Notes: generated by a model not told the origin, from the sequence alone. A stretch of 64,000 nucleotides of DNA from Bradyrhizobium_A sp052115025 (GCF_052115025.1 NZ_JBFRFW010000005.1:186001-250000); one strand, 5' to 3'; positions 45,767 to 54,753 are shown, numbered from the stretch's first letter. A program made the numbers and translations.

Positions 45767-46468
45767 ATGGGTGCACGCATTCTGGTTGTTGAAGATGAAG
45801 AAGCGCTCACGACGCTGCTGCGCTACAATCTCGACGCTGAGGGCTATGACGTGGAAACCGTGGCGCGCGGCGACGAGGCCGACACACGGCTCAAGGAGCG
45901 CATTCCGGACCTGATCGTCCTGGACTGGATGCTGCCCGGCCTGTCCGGCATCGAGCTGTGCCGCCGCCTGCGGACCCGCCCCGAGACCAAGCAGCTGCCG
46001 ATCATCATGCTCACCGCCCGCGGCGAGGAGAGCGAGCGGGTGCGTGGTCTTGCCACCGGCGCCGACGACTACATCGTCAAGCCGTTCTCGGTGCCCGAGC
46101 TGCTGGCGCGGGTGAAGGGCCTGCTGCGCCGGGCGAGCCCGGAACGGCTCGCCACCGTGCTGACCTATGGCGACATCGAGCTCGACCGCGACAAGCGCCG
46201 TGTCGCGCGCTCGGGCCAGCCGATCGACCTCGGCCCGACCGAATACCGCCTGCTCGAGTTCTTCCTCGAGCATCCCGGCCGTGTGTTCAGCCGCGAGCAG
46301 CTGCTCGATGGCGTCTGGGGTCGTGACATCTACATCGACGAGCGCACCGTCGACGTCCATATCGGCCGCCTGCGCAAGCTCCTCAACTTCGGCAGGGATC
46401 AGGATCCGATCCGCACCGTGCGCGGCGCTGGCTACGCGCTCGACGACCGCTTCGCCAAGGCGGAGTAG
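45767..46468 (+). CDS. phoB: Phosphate regulon response regulator PhoB
   Basis: A 233-residue OmpR-type regulator. The receiver domain (1-120) has ILVVEDEEA, the phospho-aspartate in LIVLDWMLPG, and the lysine in DYIVKPFSVPEL. The DNA-binding winged helix (about 135-230) has DLGPTEYRLLEFFLEHPGRVFSREQLLDGVWG. PhoB binds PHO boxes like the one at 41000-41030. It is the last gene of the Pho operon and is followed by a strong hairpin terminator shared with convergent gcrA. The length is normal. Confidence 0.93.
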   Translation: MGARILVVEDEEALTTLLRYNLDAEGYDVETVARGDEADTRLKERIPDLIVLDWMLPGLSGIELCRRLRTRPETKQLPIIMLTARGEESERVRGLATGADDYIVKPFSVPELLARVKGLLRRASPERLATVLTYGDIELDRDKRRVARSGQPIDLGPTEYRLLEFFLEHPGRVFSREQLLDGVWGRDIYIDERTVDVHIGRLRKLLNFGRDQDPIRTVRGAGYALDDRFAKAE

Positions 46469-46500
46469 CCGAGAGGCCGACGTTTCTCTCCACAACGACA

Positions 46501-46535
46501 AACGGCGCCGCATCCCTGATGCGGCGCCGTTTTGC
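46501..46535. terminator. Strong bidirectional terminator between phoB and gcrA
   Basis: A perfect 14-base stem (AACGGCGCCGCATC paired with GATGCGGCGCCGTT) with loop CCT is followed by a short T-run in the plus direction and preceded by A-rich sequence, so it can serve both convergent genes. Confidence 0.85.
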
Positions 46536-46597
46536 TTGTCGCTGGCTTGCCGGGAAGGCCGGCGCGGCGGCCGCGCCGGATTTTCAGCGCATGTCGC

Positions 46598-47101
46598 TTA
46601 TTTGCCGGTCGGGCGGCGATCGCGACGGCGATCGCTGGCCGGTTGATAGGCCACGCGCGAGTGATGCGCGCAGTAGGGCAGGCCGGTCAGGGCCTTGCCG
46701 CCGCAGAAGAAGAAGTCGTTGCTGCCGGGATCGCCGACCGGCCAGTGGCAGGTGGCTTCGGTCAGCTCCAGCAGCGACAGCCGCTGGCTCATCGGCACAA
46801 CGTTGTCATAGGTGACCGGATCGGGCTCGACCTCGAAGGCGTGGGCGAGCGCGGTGTTGCCGCGGGACATCGGCCGCGAAATCCGCATCATGTGCTGGGC
46901 GGGACGCGCCTTGCGCTGGCGCGGGGCCGCCGAGGACGGGCTCTTGGCGCGGCCCGACAGGCCGAGCCGGTGGACCTTTCCGATGACGGCGTTGCGGGTG
47001 ATGTTGCCGAGTTCCGCCGCGATCTGGCTGGCAGACAGGCCGGCTTCCCAGAGTTTCTTCAACTGCTCCACGCGATCGTCGGTCCAACCCATTACCGTCA
47101 T
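46598..47101 (-). CDS. gcrA: Cell-cycle regulator GcrA
   Basis: A 167-residue protein. The diagnostic N-terminus is MGWTDDRVEQLKKLWEAGLS, then ASQIAAELGNITRNAVIGKVHRL, the GcrA DNA-binding region. A basic linker leads to a C-terminal domain with LLELTEATCHWPVGDPG and FCGGKALTGLPYCAHHSRVAY, which contacts sigma-70. GcrA activates cell-cycle genes at CcrM-methylated GANTC sites in alphaproteobacteria. The start may be 47101 (MTVMGWT) or, more like known proteins, 47092 (MGWT). Four GANTC sites lie in the upstream region. Confidence 0.93.
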   Translation of the reverse strand: MTVMGWTDDRVEQLKKLWEAGLSASQIAAELGNITRNAVIGKVHRLGLSGRAKSPSSAAPRQRKARPAQHMMRISRPMSRGNTALAHAFEVEPDPVTYDNVVPMSQRLSLLELTEATCHWPVGDPGSNDFFFCGGKALTGLPYCAHHSRVAYQPASDRRRDRRPTGK

Positions 47102-47566
47102 CGCAGTCTATCCCTTCGTGTCGCGCCACCACGGACGAGCCTGCTGGCGACGGCTGTGTCTCAAAAAATCCCTGCTGGCAGAATCCTTTAGCCCTCGCCG
47201 GATGCATGGGTCGCAACCGAGCGTGTACGCCGCCACAAGGGACCGAAAAGGATCAGATCTACCGCACGAGATGTCGTATCCGACCGTCAAAAGGCTACAA
47301 TATGCCGTGACTCACGCGCAAGAGTCGGGCAGGACGCGTCCACATGTTCTACGTTGGAAACGCGAAAAACCGCTTTTTCCGCGGCTTTTAGGAATCATTG
47401 CCGAGTTGACAGCCGGGGGGGCGCCAATAGAATGTTGCCGCGTGCTGCCCGCGAGGCGGCACGTTTTGTTTCTGGAACCAGCACATCAGGCAGGGCATCG
47501 TCCGGTCTCACGGGTTTCGCACCGTGATCTGTCGATATTTCCCGCCGAACATTCTGTCGGGTCATC
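47102..47566. promoter_or_regulatory. Divergent gcrA-argD region with four GANTC sites
   Basis: No gene is supported in these 465 bases. GANTC, the CcrM methylation target used by GcrA, occurs at 47181 (GAATC), 47309 (GACTC), 47322 (GAGTC) and 47392 (GAATC). Two of them are only eight bases apart. The cluster suggests cell-cycle-dependent control of gcrA, argD or both. No clear ribosome site or hairpin is seen otherwise. Confidence 0.5.
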
Positions 47567-48769
47567 ATGAGCACCAACGCGTCGTCCCATCTCATGCCGG
47601 TCTTTGCGCGGGCTGATCTCGCCTTCGATCGCGGCGAGGGTGTGTGGCTGCATGGCGCCGATGGTGAGCGCTATCTCGATTTCACCAGCGGCGTGGCTGT
47701 CAACGCGCTGGGACATGCGCATCCGCATCTCGTCGCTGCCTTGCAGGAGCAGGCGACCAAGCTGTGGCACATGTCGAACCTGTTCAGGAGCCCGGATGGC
47801 GAGAAGGTGGCGGCGCGGCTGTGCGCCGCGAGCTTCGCCGACGTGGCGTTCTTCTGCAATTCCGGCGCCGAAGCGATGGAAGCCGTCATCAAGGTGGTGC
47901 GCAAGCACCATGCGGCGAAAGGCCACCCGGAGCGCTACCGCATCATCACCTTCGAAGGTGCTTTCCATGGCCGCACGCTGGCGACGCTCGCCGCCGGCGG
48001 CCAGGAGAAATATCTCGAAGGCTTTGGCCCGCGCGTCGAAGGTTTCGACCAGGTCCCCCATGGTGATGTCGAGGCGGTGCGCAAGGCGATCGGTCCACAC
48101 ACCGCGGGCATTCTGATCGAGCCGGTGCAGGGCGAGGGCGGCGTGCGCAGCGCGCCGCAGTCCTTCTTCAAGGCGTTGCGGCAGCTGTGTGACGAGCATG
48201 GCCTGCTGCTGGCGTTCGACGAAGTGCAGACCGGCATGGGGCGCACCGGCGAATTGTTCGCCTATCAGTGGACCGGCGTCACGCCGGACGTGATGGCACT
48301 CGCGAAGGCGCTCGGCGGCGGCTTTCCGATCGGCGCCTGCCTCGCCACCGCCGATGCGGCCTCCGGCATGACGCCGGGCACGCACGGCTCGACCTTCGGC
48401 GGCAATCCGCTGGCGATCGCGGCCGCCGGCGCGGTGCTCGACGTGATGCAGGCACCCGGCTTCTTCGATCATGTCAAACGGATGTCGCTGCTGCTCAAGC
48501 AGAAGCTGGCGTCGGTGGTCGATCGTTATCCCGCGATCCTCAGCGATGTGCGCGGCGAGGGCCTTCTGGTCGGCGTCAAGGCGGTGATCCCGAGCGGCGA
48601 GCTCGTCGCGGCGCTGCGCGGCGAAAAGCTGCTCACGGTCGGCGCCGGCGACAACGTCGTGCGCTTTCTGCCGCCGCTGATCGCCACCGAAGCCGAGATC
48701 GGCGAGGGCGTGGCCCGCCTCGAGCGCGCCTGCGCGTCTCTCGACGCCTCGCAGCGGAAGGCCGTGTGA
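47567..48769 (+). CDS. argD: Acetylornithine aminotransferase
   Basis: A 400-residue class III PLP aminotransferase. Features seen are DFTSGVAVNALGHAHPHLVAAL, NSGAEAMEAVIKV, EPVQGEGGV, the cofactor aspartate in AFDEVQTGMGRTG and the PLP lysine in MALAKALGGGFPIGA. It makes N-acetylornithine from N-acetylglutamate semialdehyde and may also serve lysine synthesis. The stop overlaps the argF start (TGATG), an arginine-operon arrangement common in alphaproteobacteria. The family contains other ornithine-type aminotransferases, but argF next door settles the call. Confidence 0.92.
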   Translation: MSTNASSHLMPVFARADLAFDRGEGVWLHGADGERYLDFTSGVAVNALGHAHPHLVAALQEQATKLWHMSNLFRSPDGEKVAARLCAASFADVAFFCNSGAEAMEAVIKVVRKHHAAKGHPERYRIITFEGAFHGRTLATLAAGGQEKYLEGFGPRVEGFDQVPHGDVEAVRKAIGPHTAGILIEPVQGEGGVRSAPQSFFKALRQLCDEHGLLLAFDEVQTGMGRTGELFAYQWTGVTPDVMALAKALGGGFPIGACLATADAASGMTPGTHGSTFGGNPLAIAAAGAVLDVMQAPGFFDHVKRMSLLLKQKLASVVDRYPAILSDVRGEGLLVGVKAVIPSGELVAALRGEKLLTVGAGDNVVRFLPPLIATEAEIGEGVARLERACASLDASQRKAV

Positions 48770-49707
48770 TGAGCAAGCGGCCCCGTCATTTCCTCGATCT
48801 CACCGAGCTCCCGACAACGGAGCTGCGGGCGATGCTCGACGCCAGCGTGGCGATCAAGGCCCGTCTGAAGGCCGCCAAGGCCAGCAACCAGGCCTGGGAC
48901 CAGCCGCTCAAGGGCAAGACCCTGGCGATGATCTTCGAGAAACCGTCGACGCGCACGCGCGTGTCGTTCGACGTCGGCATGCGCCAGCTCGGCGGCGAGC
49001 CGATCATGCTCACCGGCCAGGAGATGCAGCTCGGCCGCGGCGAGACCATCGCCGATACCGCGCGCGTGCTGTCGCGCTTCGTCGACGCCATCATGATCCG
49101 CATCCTCAGCCACGACGCGCTGCTGGAGCTCGCGGCCCACGCCACCGTGCCGGTGATCAACGGCCTGACGCGGCGCTCGCATCCCTGCCAGGTGATGGCC
49201 GACGTGATGACCTTCGAGGAGCATCGTGGGCCGATCACCGGCCGCACCGTGGCCTGGACCGGCGACGACAACAACGTGCTGATGTCGTGGGCGCATGCCG
49301 CCGAGCGCTTCAAGTTCAACCTGCACATCGCCACCCCGCCGGAGCTGTCGCCGAAAAAGGGGTTCCGCGACTGGATCAAGGCGACCAGCGCGCCGATCGT
49401 GCTGAGCAGCAATCCCGAGGACATGGTCAGGGGCGCCGACTGCATCGTCACCGACACCTGGGTGTCGATGGGCGACAAGGACGGCGAGCATCGCCACAAC
49501 CTGCTGCGGCCCTATCAGGTCAACGCCAAGCTGATGTCGCTGGCCAAGCCCGATGCGCTGTTCATGCACTGCCTGCCGGCCCATCGCGGCGACGAGGTCA
49601 CCGACGAGGTGATCGACGGCCCGCAGTCGGTAGTGTTCGACGAGGCGGAAAACCGCCTGCATGCGCAGAAGGGCATCCTGGCCTGGTGCTTCGACGCGGT
49701 CGCGTGA
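48769..49707 (+). CDS. argF: Ornithine carbamoyltransferase
   Basis: A 312-residue enzyme. The carbamoyl-phosphate motif EKPSTRTRVSFDVGMRQLGG, the HPCQ motif (RRSHPCQVMAD) and the ornithine-side HCLPAHRGDEVTDEV are intact. It converts ornithine and carbamoyl phosphate to citrulline. Translation is coupled to argD through TGATG at 48767-48771. A much longer open reading from 48268 runs through argD and is chance. The gene is followed by 196 bases before hslO. Confidence 0.94.
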   Translation: MSKRPRHFLDLTELPTTELRAMLDASVAIKARLKAAKASNQAWDQPLKGKTLAMIFEKPSTRTRVSFDVGMRQLGGEPIMLTGQEMQLGRGETIADTARVLSRFVDAIMIRILSHDALLELAAHATVPVINGLTRRSHPCQVMADVMTFEEHRGPITGRTVAWTGDDNNVLMSWAHAAERFKFNLHIATPPELSPKKGFRDWIKATSAPIVLSSNPEDMVRGADCIVTDTWVSMGDKDGEHRHNLLRPYQVNAKLMSLAKPDALFMHCLPAHRGDEVTDEVIDGPQSVVFDEAENRLHAQKGILAWCFDAVA

Positions 49708-49849
49708 GGCCCGGCGCGGATCTCGGGTTCCCGCGACGGTTGGCGTAACCGCCCGGCATCCCTATATGGGCCCTGTCCGGTCAGGGGTGGCCCGGCGGCC
49801 GCGCTGTGCGCCGCCCGGACAGGATGGCCGGCCGCCGCTCGACGGCAAC

Positions 49850-49884
49850 GGGTTTCAGCACAACACGGGTTTCCAGCACAACAA
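49850..49884 (+). repeat. Tandem duplication in the hslO leader
   Basis: GGGTTTCAGCACAACA (49850-49865) and GGGTTTCCAGCACAACAA (49867-49884) are near-identical neighbours, 20 bases before the hslO ATG. They look like a recent slippage duplication. The rest of 49708-49903 shows nothing. Confidence 0.8.
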
Positions 49885-49903
49885 AGAGTTGGCTCAACGG
49901 GAC

Positions 49904-50878
49904 ATGGCAGACCAAGGCAACGTTCGTGCGCCGTCAGCGACTCCGGTCGATGATGCGGTGCTCCCCTTCGAAGTGGCGGCGCTCGACCTGCGCGGCCGCC
50001 TCTCCAAGCTCGGGCCGGCGCTCGACGAGATCATCACCAAGCACGCCTATCCGGCCCCGGTCGGCAAGCTGCTAGGCGAGGCCATCGTGCTGACCACGCT
50101 GCTCGGCTCGTCCCTGAAATTCGACGGCAGGTTCCTGCTGCAGACCCAGACCGACGGGCCGGTGTCGATGATCATCGTCGATTTCGTGCTGCCGAACCGG
50201 CTGCGCGCCTATGCCCGTTTCGACAAGGACCGCCTTGGCGAAGGGAGCGACGCCGGCACGCTGCTCGGCCGCGGCCACATGGCGCTGACCATCGATCAGG
50301 GCGGGGACATGAAGCGCTACCAGGGGCTGGTCGCGCTCGATGGCGGCACGCTGGAAGATGCCGCGCATGAGTATTTCCTGCGCTCGGAGCAGATCCCGAC
50401 CCGTGTCAAGCTTGCGGTCGGCGAGGAGCTGCGTGGTGATGGCGACGGCCCACGGCATCGCTGGCGGGGTGGCGGCATGCTGATCCAGTTTCTGCCCAAG
50501 GCCCCGGAACGGATCCGCCAGGCCGACCTGCATCCGGGCGATGCGCCGGAGGGGATCGAGCCCCACGCGGTGCAGCCGGATGACGCCTGGCTCGAGGGGC
50601 AATCCCTGGTCGGCACCATCGAGGATGTCGAGCTGATCGATCCCGACCTTTCCGCCGAGCGCCTTGCCTACCGTCTGTTCCACGAGCGCGGCGTCCGGGT
50701 GTTTCCGGTTCAGGAAGTCAACGCGCAGTGCTCGTGCTCGCGCGACGCCGTCGCGGCGATGCTCCAGCGCTTCGACCAGAAGGACCGCGCGGAGATGGTG
50801 CAGGACGGCAAGGTTGTGGTGACCTGCGAATTCTGCAGCTCGGTGTACGATTTCACGCCGGCGGAGGCCGGCGTCTAG
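49904..50878 (+). CDS. hslO: Redox-regulated chaperone Hsp33
   Basis: A 324-residue protein. The N-terminal domain (about 20-250) binds substrate, with SSLKFDGRFLLQTQTDGPVSMIIVDF; the C-terminal zinc switch has CSCSRDA and CEFC, the CxC and CxxC cysteines that unfold on oxidation. Hsp33 holds unfolding proteins under oxidative stress. The ATG at 49904 (MADQGN) is preferred; longer readings run back into argF. The argD-argF-hslO order is common in the group. The C-terminus ends 3 bases before the convergent apaG. Confidence 0.9.
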   Translation: MADQGNVRAPSATPVDDAVLPFEVAALDLRGRLSKLGPALDEIITKHAYPAPVGKLLGEAIVLTTLLGSSLKFDGRFLLQTQTDGPVSMIIVDFVLPNRLRAYARFDKDRLGEGSDAGTLLGRGHMALTIDQGGDMKRYQGLVALDGGTLEDAAHEYFLRSEQIPTRVKLAVGEELRGDGDGPRHRWRGGGMLIQFLPKAPERIRQADLHPGDAPEGIEPHAVQPDDAWLEGQSLVGTIEDVELIDPDLSAERLAYRLFHERGVRVFPVQEVNAQCSCSRDAVAAMLQRFDQKDRAEMVQDGKVVVTCEFCSSVYDFTPAEAGV

Positions 50879-50880
50879 CA

Positions 50881-51273
50881 TCAGTTGATGGTGCGCTTGA
50901 GGTTGGGGCTGTCGAGCGAGAACAGCGGGATGTCGATCTCGAAGCGGTCGCCGCTGTCGCTGACCATCTGGTAGCGTCCGGTCATGAAGCCGGACGGGGT
51001 CGGCAGTGGCACGCCGCTGGTGTACTCGAACCGTTCGCCCGGCCCCAGCACCGGCTGCTCGCCGACCACGCCTTCGCCGCGAACCTCCTGCTGGCGGCCG
51101 GTGCCGTCGGTGATGACCCAGTGCCGTGTCTTGAGCTGGACCGTCTCGGGGCCCGCGTTGACGATGACGATCGTGTAGGACCAGAAATACTGGTTCTTCT
51201 CAACCGACGACCGCTCCGGCATGAAGTTCGGCTGCACGGTGACGACGATCTGGCGGGTGACGGCGCGGTACAT
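50881..51273 (-). CDS. apaG: ApaG family protein
   Basis: A 130-residue protein with the ApaG/DUF525 fold. Family strands are seen in YFWSYTIVIVNAGPETVQLKTRHW, ITDGTGRQQEVRGEGVVGEQPVL and the GxGxxG-like stretch with FEYTSGVPLPTPSGFMTGRY. ApaG proteins bind small ligands; a precise role is not established, although eukaryotic relatives appear in F-box proteins. It converges with hslO, with two bases between the stops. The length matches the family, and the start at 51273 gives the usual MYRAVTRQI N-terminus. Confidence 0.9.
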   Translation of the reverse strand: MYRAVTRQIVVTVQPNFMPERSSVEKNQYFWSYTIVIVNAGPETVQLKTRHWVITDGTGRQQEVRGEGVVGEQPVLGPGERFEYTSGVPLPTPSGFMTGRYQMVSDSGDRFEIDIPLFSLDSPNLKRTIN

Positions 51274-51504
51274 GATGGCAGGTCCGAATAGCGGGTCTGA
51301 ATAGCAGGTTCGTACAACAGGTCCGATCTCGAGCGCGACACCGGCGCGCTGAGGCCAGCGTGCTCCTTTTTTGCCGCACTGTCAGCCTAGCATTTTCATG
51401 CCGGGTCGGATCGTTTGCGCGGCCTGATCTGACCTTTTACACTCCGCGGGGATGGTGCTCGCTGCTTCGGAAGGATCCGGGGCGCGCGGCCACCCGCCGG
51501 CTCG

Positions 51505-52842
51505 ATGCGGATACGAATGACTGCTACTGCCCACACTGCCGGTCCCGCCAAGGACGTCCCGCAGGATACGCCCCTGGCCGCGCTGCGGGAGCCGGCCTGT
51601 GACGCGGGCGGCGGCGCGACGGAGGGCCATCCGGCCGCGCTCGCGGCTGCACGGCCGTCGAAGGCGGCCAAACAAATCCCGGCGCATGCCGGCGGCGAGC
51701 GGGAGCTGCGCCTCGATCTGTTTCGCGGCATCGCGCTGTGGCTGATCTTCATCGATCACCTGCCGCCGAACATCCTGACCTGGTTCACCATCCGCAACTA
51801 CGGCTTCAGCGACGCCACCGAGATCTTCATCTTCATCTCCGGCTATACCGCAGCCTTCGTCTACGGCCGCGCCATGCAGGACCGCGGGTTCGTGGTCGCC
51901 AGCGCCCGCATCTTCAAGCGGGTGTGGCAGATCTATGTCGCGCATGTCTTCCTGTTCACGATCTACCTCGCCGAGATCTCTTATGTGGCGACCAGTTTCG
52001 AGAACCCGCTCTACGCGGAGGAAATGGGCATTCTCGACTTCCTCAAGCAGCCCGACGTCACCATTCTGCAGGCGCTGCTGCTCAAGTTCCGGCCCGTCAA
52101 CATGGACGTGCTGCCGCTCTACATCGTTCTGATGGTCTTCCTGCCACCGATCCTGTGGCTGATGCAGCGCAAGGCCGATGTGGCGCTGGGGCTGTCGGTG
52201 CTGCTCTATGCCGTGACCTGGGAGTATGATCTTGCCTTGCCGGCCTACCCCAACGGCGTCTGGTTCTTCAATCCGTTCGCCTGGCAGCTGCTTTTCGTTT
52301 TCGGCGCCTGGTGCGCGCTCGGCGGTGCCAAGCGCATGGCGCGCATCCTGTCGTCACGCATCACCCTTGGAATTTCGCTCGCATATCTTATCTTTGCGTT
52401 CTGCGTGACGCTGACCTGGTACATGCCGCAGCTCAGCCGCTTCATGCCGCGGCTGCTCGAACAGTGGATGTACCCGATCAACAAGACCGATCTGGACGTG
52501 CTGCGGTTCGCACACTTTCTCGCCCTCGCCGCGATCACGGTGCGCTTCCTGCACAAGGACTGGCCCGGATTGAAGTCGAGGTGGCTGCGCCCGCTGGTGC
52601 TGTGCGGCCAGCACTCGCTCGAGATTTTCTGTCTCGGCGTCTTCCTGGCCTTCGCCGGGCATTTCGTGCTGGCGGAGGTTGCCGGCGGCGCCTGGATGCA
52701 TTTCGCCGTCAGCGTTGCCGGCATCGTGGTGATGTCGGCCGCGGCCTGGGTTTTTTCGTGGTACAAGCATGTCGCCGACAAGAGCGGGTCACGCGCGAAG
52801 ATCGCGGATGAAAACGCCGACCTGGCAGGAGGGGAGTTGTGA
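51505..52842 (+). CDS. opgC: OpgC-type membrane acyltransferase
   Basis: A 445-residue membrane protein. A long cytoplasmic, Ala/Pro-rich N-terminus (1-65) is followed by LRLDLFRGIALWLIFIDHLPPN, the OpgC opening, and about ten helices. OpgC succinylates periplasmic glucans at the inner membrane and is related to acyltransferase 3 proteins. The start is taken at 51505; MTATAH at 51517 is possible. It overlaps by four bases a gene for a periplasmic SGNH-fold protein and belongs to a three-gene operon. No opgG/opgH glucan synthesis gene is nearby, so the glycan target may be different. Confidence 0.78.
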   Translation: MRIRMTATAHTAGPAKDVPQDTPLAALREPACDAGGGATEGHPAALAAARPSKAAKQIPAHAGGERELRLDLFRGIALWLIFIDHLPPNILTWFTIRNYGFSDATEIFIFISGYTAAFVYGRAMQDRGFVVASARIFKRVWQIYVAHVFLFTIYLAEISYVATSFENPLYAEEMGILDFLKQPDVTILQALLLKFRPVNMDVLPLYIVLMVFLPPILWLMQRKADVALGLSVLLYAVTWEYDLALPAYPNGVWFFNPFAWQLLFVFGAWCALGGAKRMARILSSRITLGISLAYLIFAFCVTLTWYMPQLSRFMPRLLEQWMYPINKTDLDVLRFAHFLALAAITVRFLHKDWPGLKSRWLRPLVLCGQHSLEIFCLGVFLAFAGHFVLAEVAGGAWMHFAVSVAGIVVMSAAAWVFSWYKHVADKSGSRAKIADENADLAGGEL

Positions 52843-53732
52843 GGATCAGCTCCAGGATCATGTCCACCGTGCTGCTGGCCGGGCTGATGGCCGGCGAGGC
52901 GGTCTGTGTTTCGATGGCCCGGGCGGAGGAGCCTCAGGCGCCTGCCGCCGTGGCGCCCGCGCCTGAGACGAAGGTGCCCGACACCAAGGCCGCAGAGCCT
53001 GGCGCGGCGCAGCCGGACCAGGACAAGGCCAAGGGGATTGCGGCGTGTGAGGTTCCTGAATACCTCCAGTCGAGCGAAAGCAAGCTCGACCGCGTGGCGG
53101 ACGCGGTGACGGGTCCGCGCCGGCTCGATGTTCTGGTGGTCGGCAGCCGGTCCTCGATGCTGTCCGGGCCGGACGGGATGGGAACCTCCTATCCGGCGCG
53201 GCTCGAGGCGACGCTGCGCGAGCGTCTGCCGGGGGTCGCGGTCAGCGTCGCCACCGAACTGCAGGTCAAGCGGACGGCGGCGGAAGTCGCCGAAGGGCTC
53301 GAGAAACTGGCGAAAGAGCGCAAGCCGACCCTGGTGATCTGGCAGACAGGAACCGTGGATGCGGTCCGTTCCATCGATCCGGACGATTTCCGCGCTGCAA
53401 TAGACGAGGGCGTCACCGGGCTCCAGAACGCGGGAACCGATGTCTTGCTGATGAATTTGCAGTACAGTCCCCGGATGGAAACGATGATCACCGTGGCGCC
53501 GTATCTCGACAACATGCGGGTCGGCGCCCAGGAGCACAATGTGCCGCTGTTCGACCGGTTCGCCCTGATGCGTTACTGGAACGAGAACGGCTTGTTCGAC
53601 CTGTTCAACCCTCACCATGGCTTCGGGCTCGCCAAGCGGGTGCATGACTGCCTCGGCCAGGCGCTCGCCACGTTTGTGATCGAAACGGCCCATATCGGCC
53701 CCGCGGCCCCCGCCGATAAGGTTCAGCACTGA
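52839..53732 (+). CDS. Periplasmic SGNH-fold protein lacking catalytic residues
   Basis: A 297-residue protein with a signal peptide (MSTVLLAGLMAGEAVCVSMARA). It is a diverged paralogue of the next gene: LVIWQTGTVDAV aligns with LVIWQLGTNTVV there. The catalytic serine position reads Arg104 (GSRSS), the block III asparagine is Val173, and the Asp-x-x-His pair is not preserved in FDLFNPHHGFG. It could be a pseudoenzyme partner or bind a glycan. The GTG start at 52839 has AGGAGGGGAG directly upstream and overlaps the opgC stop. Its own stop overlaps the next ATG (TGATG). Confidence 0.72.
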   Translation: MRISSRIMSTVLLAGLMAGEAVCVSMARAEEPQAPAAVAPAPETKVPDTKAAEPGAAQPDQDKAKGIAACEVPEYLQSSESKLDRVADAVTGPRRLDVLVVGSRSSMLSGPDGMGTSYPARLEATLRERLPGVAVSVATELQVKRTAAEVAEGLEKLAKERKPTLVIWQTGTVDAVRSIDPDDFRAAIDEGVTGLQNAGTDVLLMNLQYSPRMETMITVAPYLDNMRVGAQEHNVPLFDRFALMRYWNENGLFDLFNPHHGFGLAKRVHDCLGQALATFVIETAHIGPAAPADKVQH

Positions 53733-54670
53733 TGACGTTGTCCTGGACAGTCCGGAGCGCCTGTTGCGCCGCCATCGGCGCGATGCTGCTCGCGGGCGCG
53801 CCAGGCGGCGCGCGGGCATCGGATGCGTCCGCCGGCAACGAGGTCGCGGCCGCGCGGCCGGAGACGCCGCCTGCGGCCCCCAGGGGCGTGACCGGCAAGG
53901 CGATCGATGCGGTGAGGTCGGTGGCCAGGAGCGCCGGCGACGTCTTCAGCCGCGTGCCGTGCGCAACGCCCAAGGATGTGAAGCTCGAGGCCACGCTGCC
54001 GCATGTGGCGCGCAAGATCGCGTCCGGCGAGCATGTCACCATCATCGCGTTCGGCTCGTCGTCGACCGCGAGCTATGGCGCGAGCTCCCCGGCCTTCCAG
54101 TATCCCAACCGTCTCGCCGAGCAGCTGCGGCGGCGTTACCCGAAGGCCGATATCACGGTGATGAACCAGGGCATCGGCGGCGAGGATACGCCGGAGATGA
54201 TGGCCCGGCTGAAGAGCAGCGTGATCGAGCAGAAGCCGGACCTCGTGATCTGGCAGCTCGGCACCAACACCGTGGTGAAGGGCGGCGACATCGACGCCAC
54301 GCGGGGCCTGCTCGAGGACGGCATTCATCAGTTGCAGGCGATTGGCGCCGACATTGTGCTGGTCGATCCGCAATACGTGCCGGCGACCACCGCGAAGGAG
54401 GCCGATGCCACCAAGATGGTAGGGATCATCGGCCGCGCTGCGCGGGCGATGAAGGTCGGCCTGTTCCCGCGCTTCGCGGTGATGAAGGAATGGCACAACG
54501 ACCAGAAGCTGCCGTTCGACGACTTCGTCATCAAGGACGGCCTGCACATGAACGACTGGGGCTACGCCTGCTTCGCGCAGCTGCTCGGCGACTCGATCAT
54601 CCGCTCGGTGGATCAGGTCCAGGCCGGCGCCGAGGTGCCGTCCAACGTGCTGACCTTCCGTCCGATGTAG
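53732..54670 (+). CDS. Periplasmic SGNH/GDSL-type hydrolase or acyltransferase
   Basis: A 312-residue exported protein with signal peptide (SACCAAIGAMLLAGAPGGARA). The SGNH blocks are intact: Ser110 in FGSSSTASYG, glycine in NQGIGGED, Asn179 in QLGTNT and Asp269-His272 in KDGLHMN. Such domains either remove or transfer acyl groups on glycans. As last gene of the opgC operon it may act on the same glycan that OpgC modifies, since an acyltransferase-3 protein with a periplasmic SGNH partner is a known design in O-acetylation systems. The substrate is inferred only. Confidence 0.78.
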   Translation: MTLSWTVRSACCAAIGAMLLAGAPGGARASDASAGNEVAAARPETPPAAPRGVTGKAIDAVRSVARSAGDVFSRVPCATPKDVKLEATLPHVARKIASGEHVTIIAFGSSSTASYGASSPAFQYPNRLAEQLRRRYPKADITVMNQGIGGEDTPEMMARLKSSVIEQKPDLVIWQLGTNTVVKGGDIDATRGLLEDGIHQLQAIGADIVLVDPQYVPATTAKEADATKMVGIIGRAARAMKVGLFPRFAVMKEWHNDQKLPFDDFVIKDGLHMNDWGYACFAQLLGDSIIRSVDQVQAGAEVPSNVLTFRPM

Positions 54671-54753
54671 GGCGAAGGCCGTGCCCGGTGGGCGAGGGGC
54701 TGAACTTGATGGCGCCATCGGCTGTGCGTCATACGATGCGCTTCCATCTTTTC

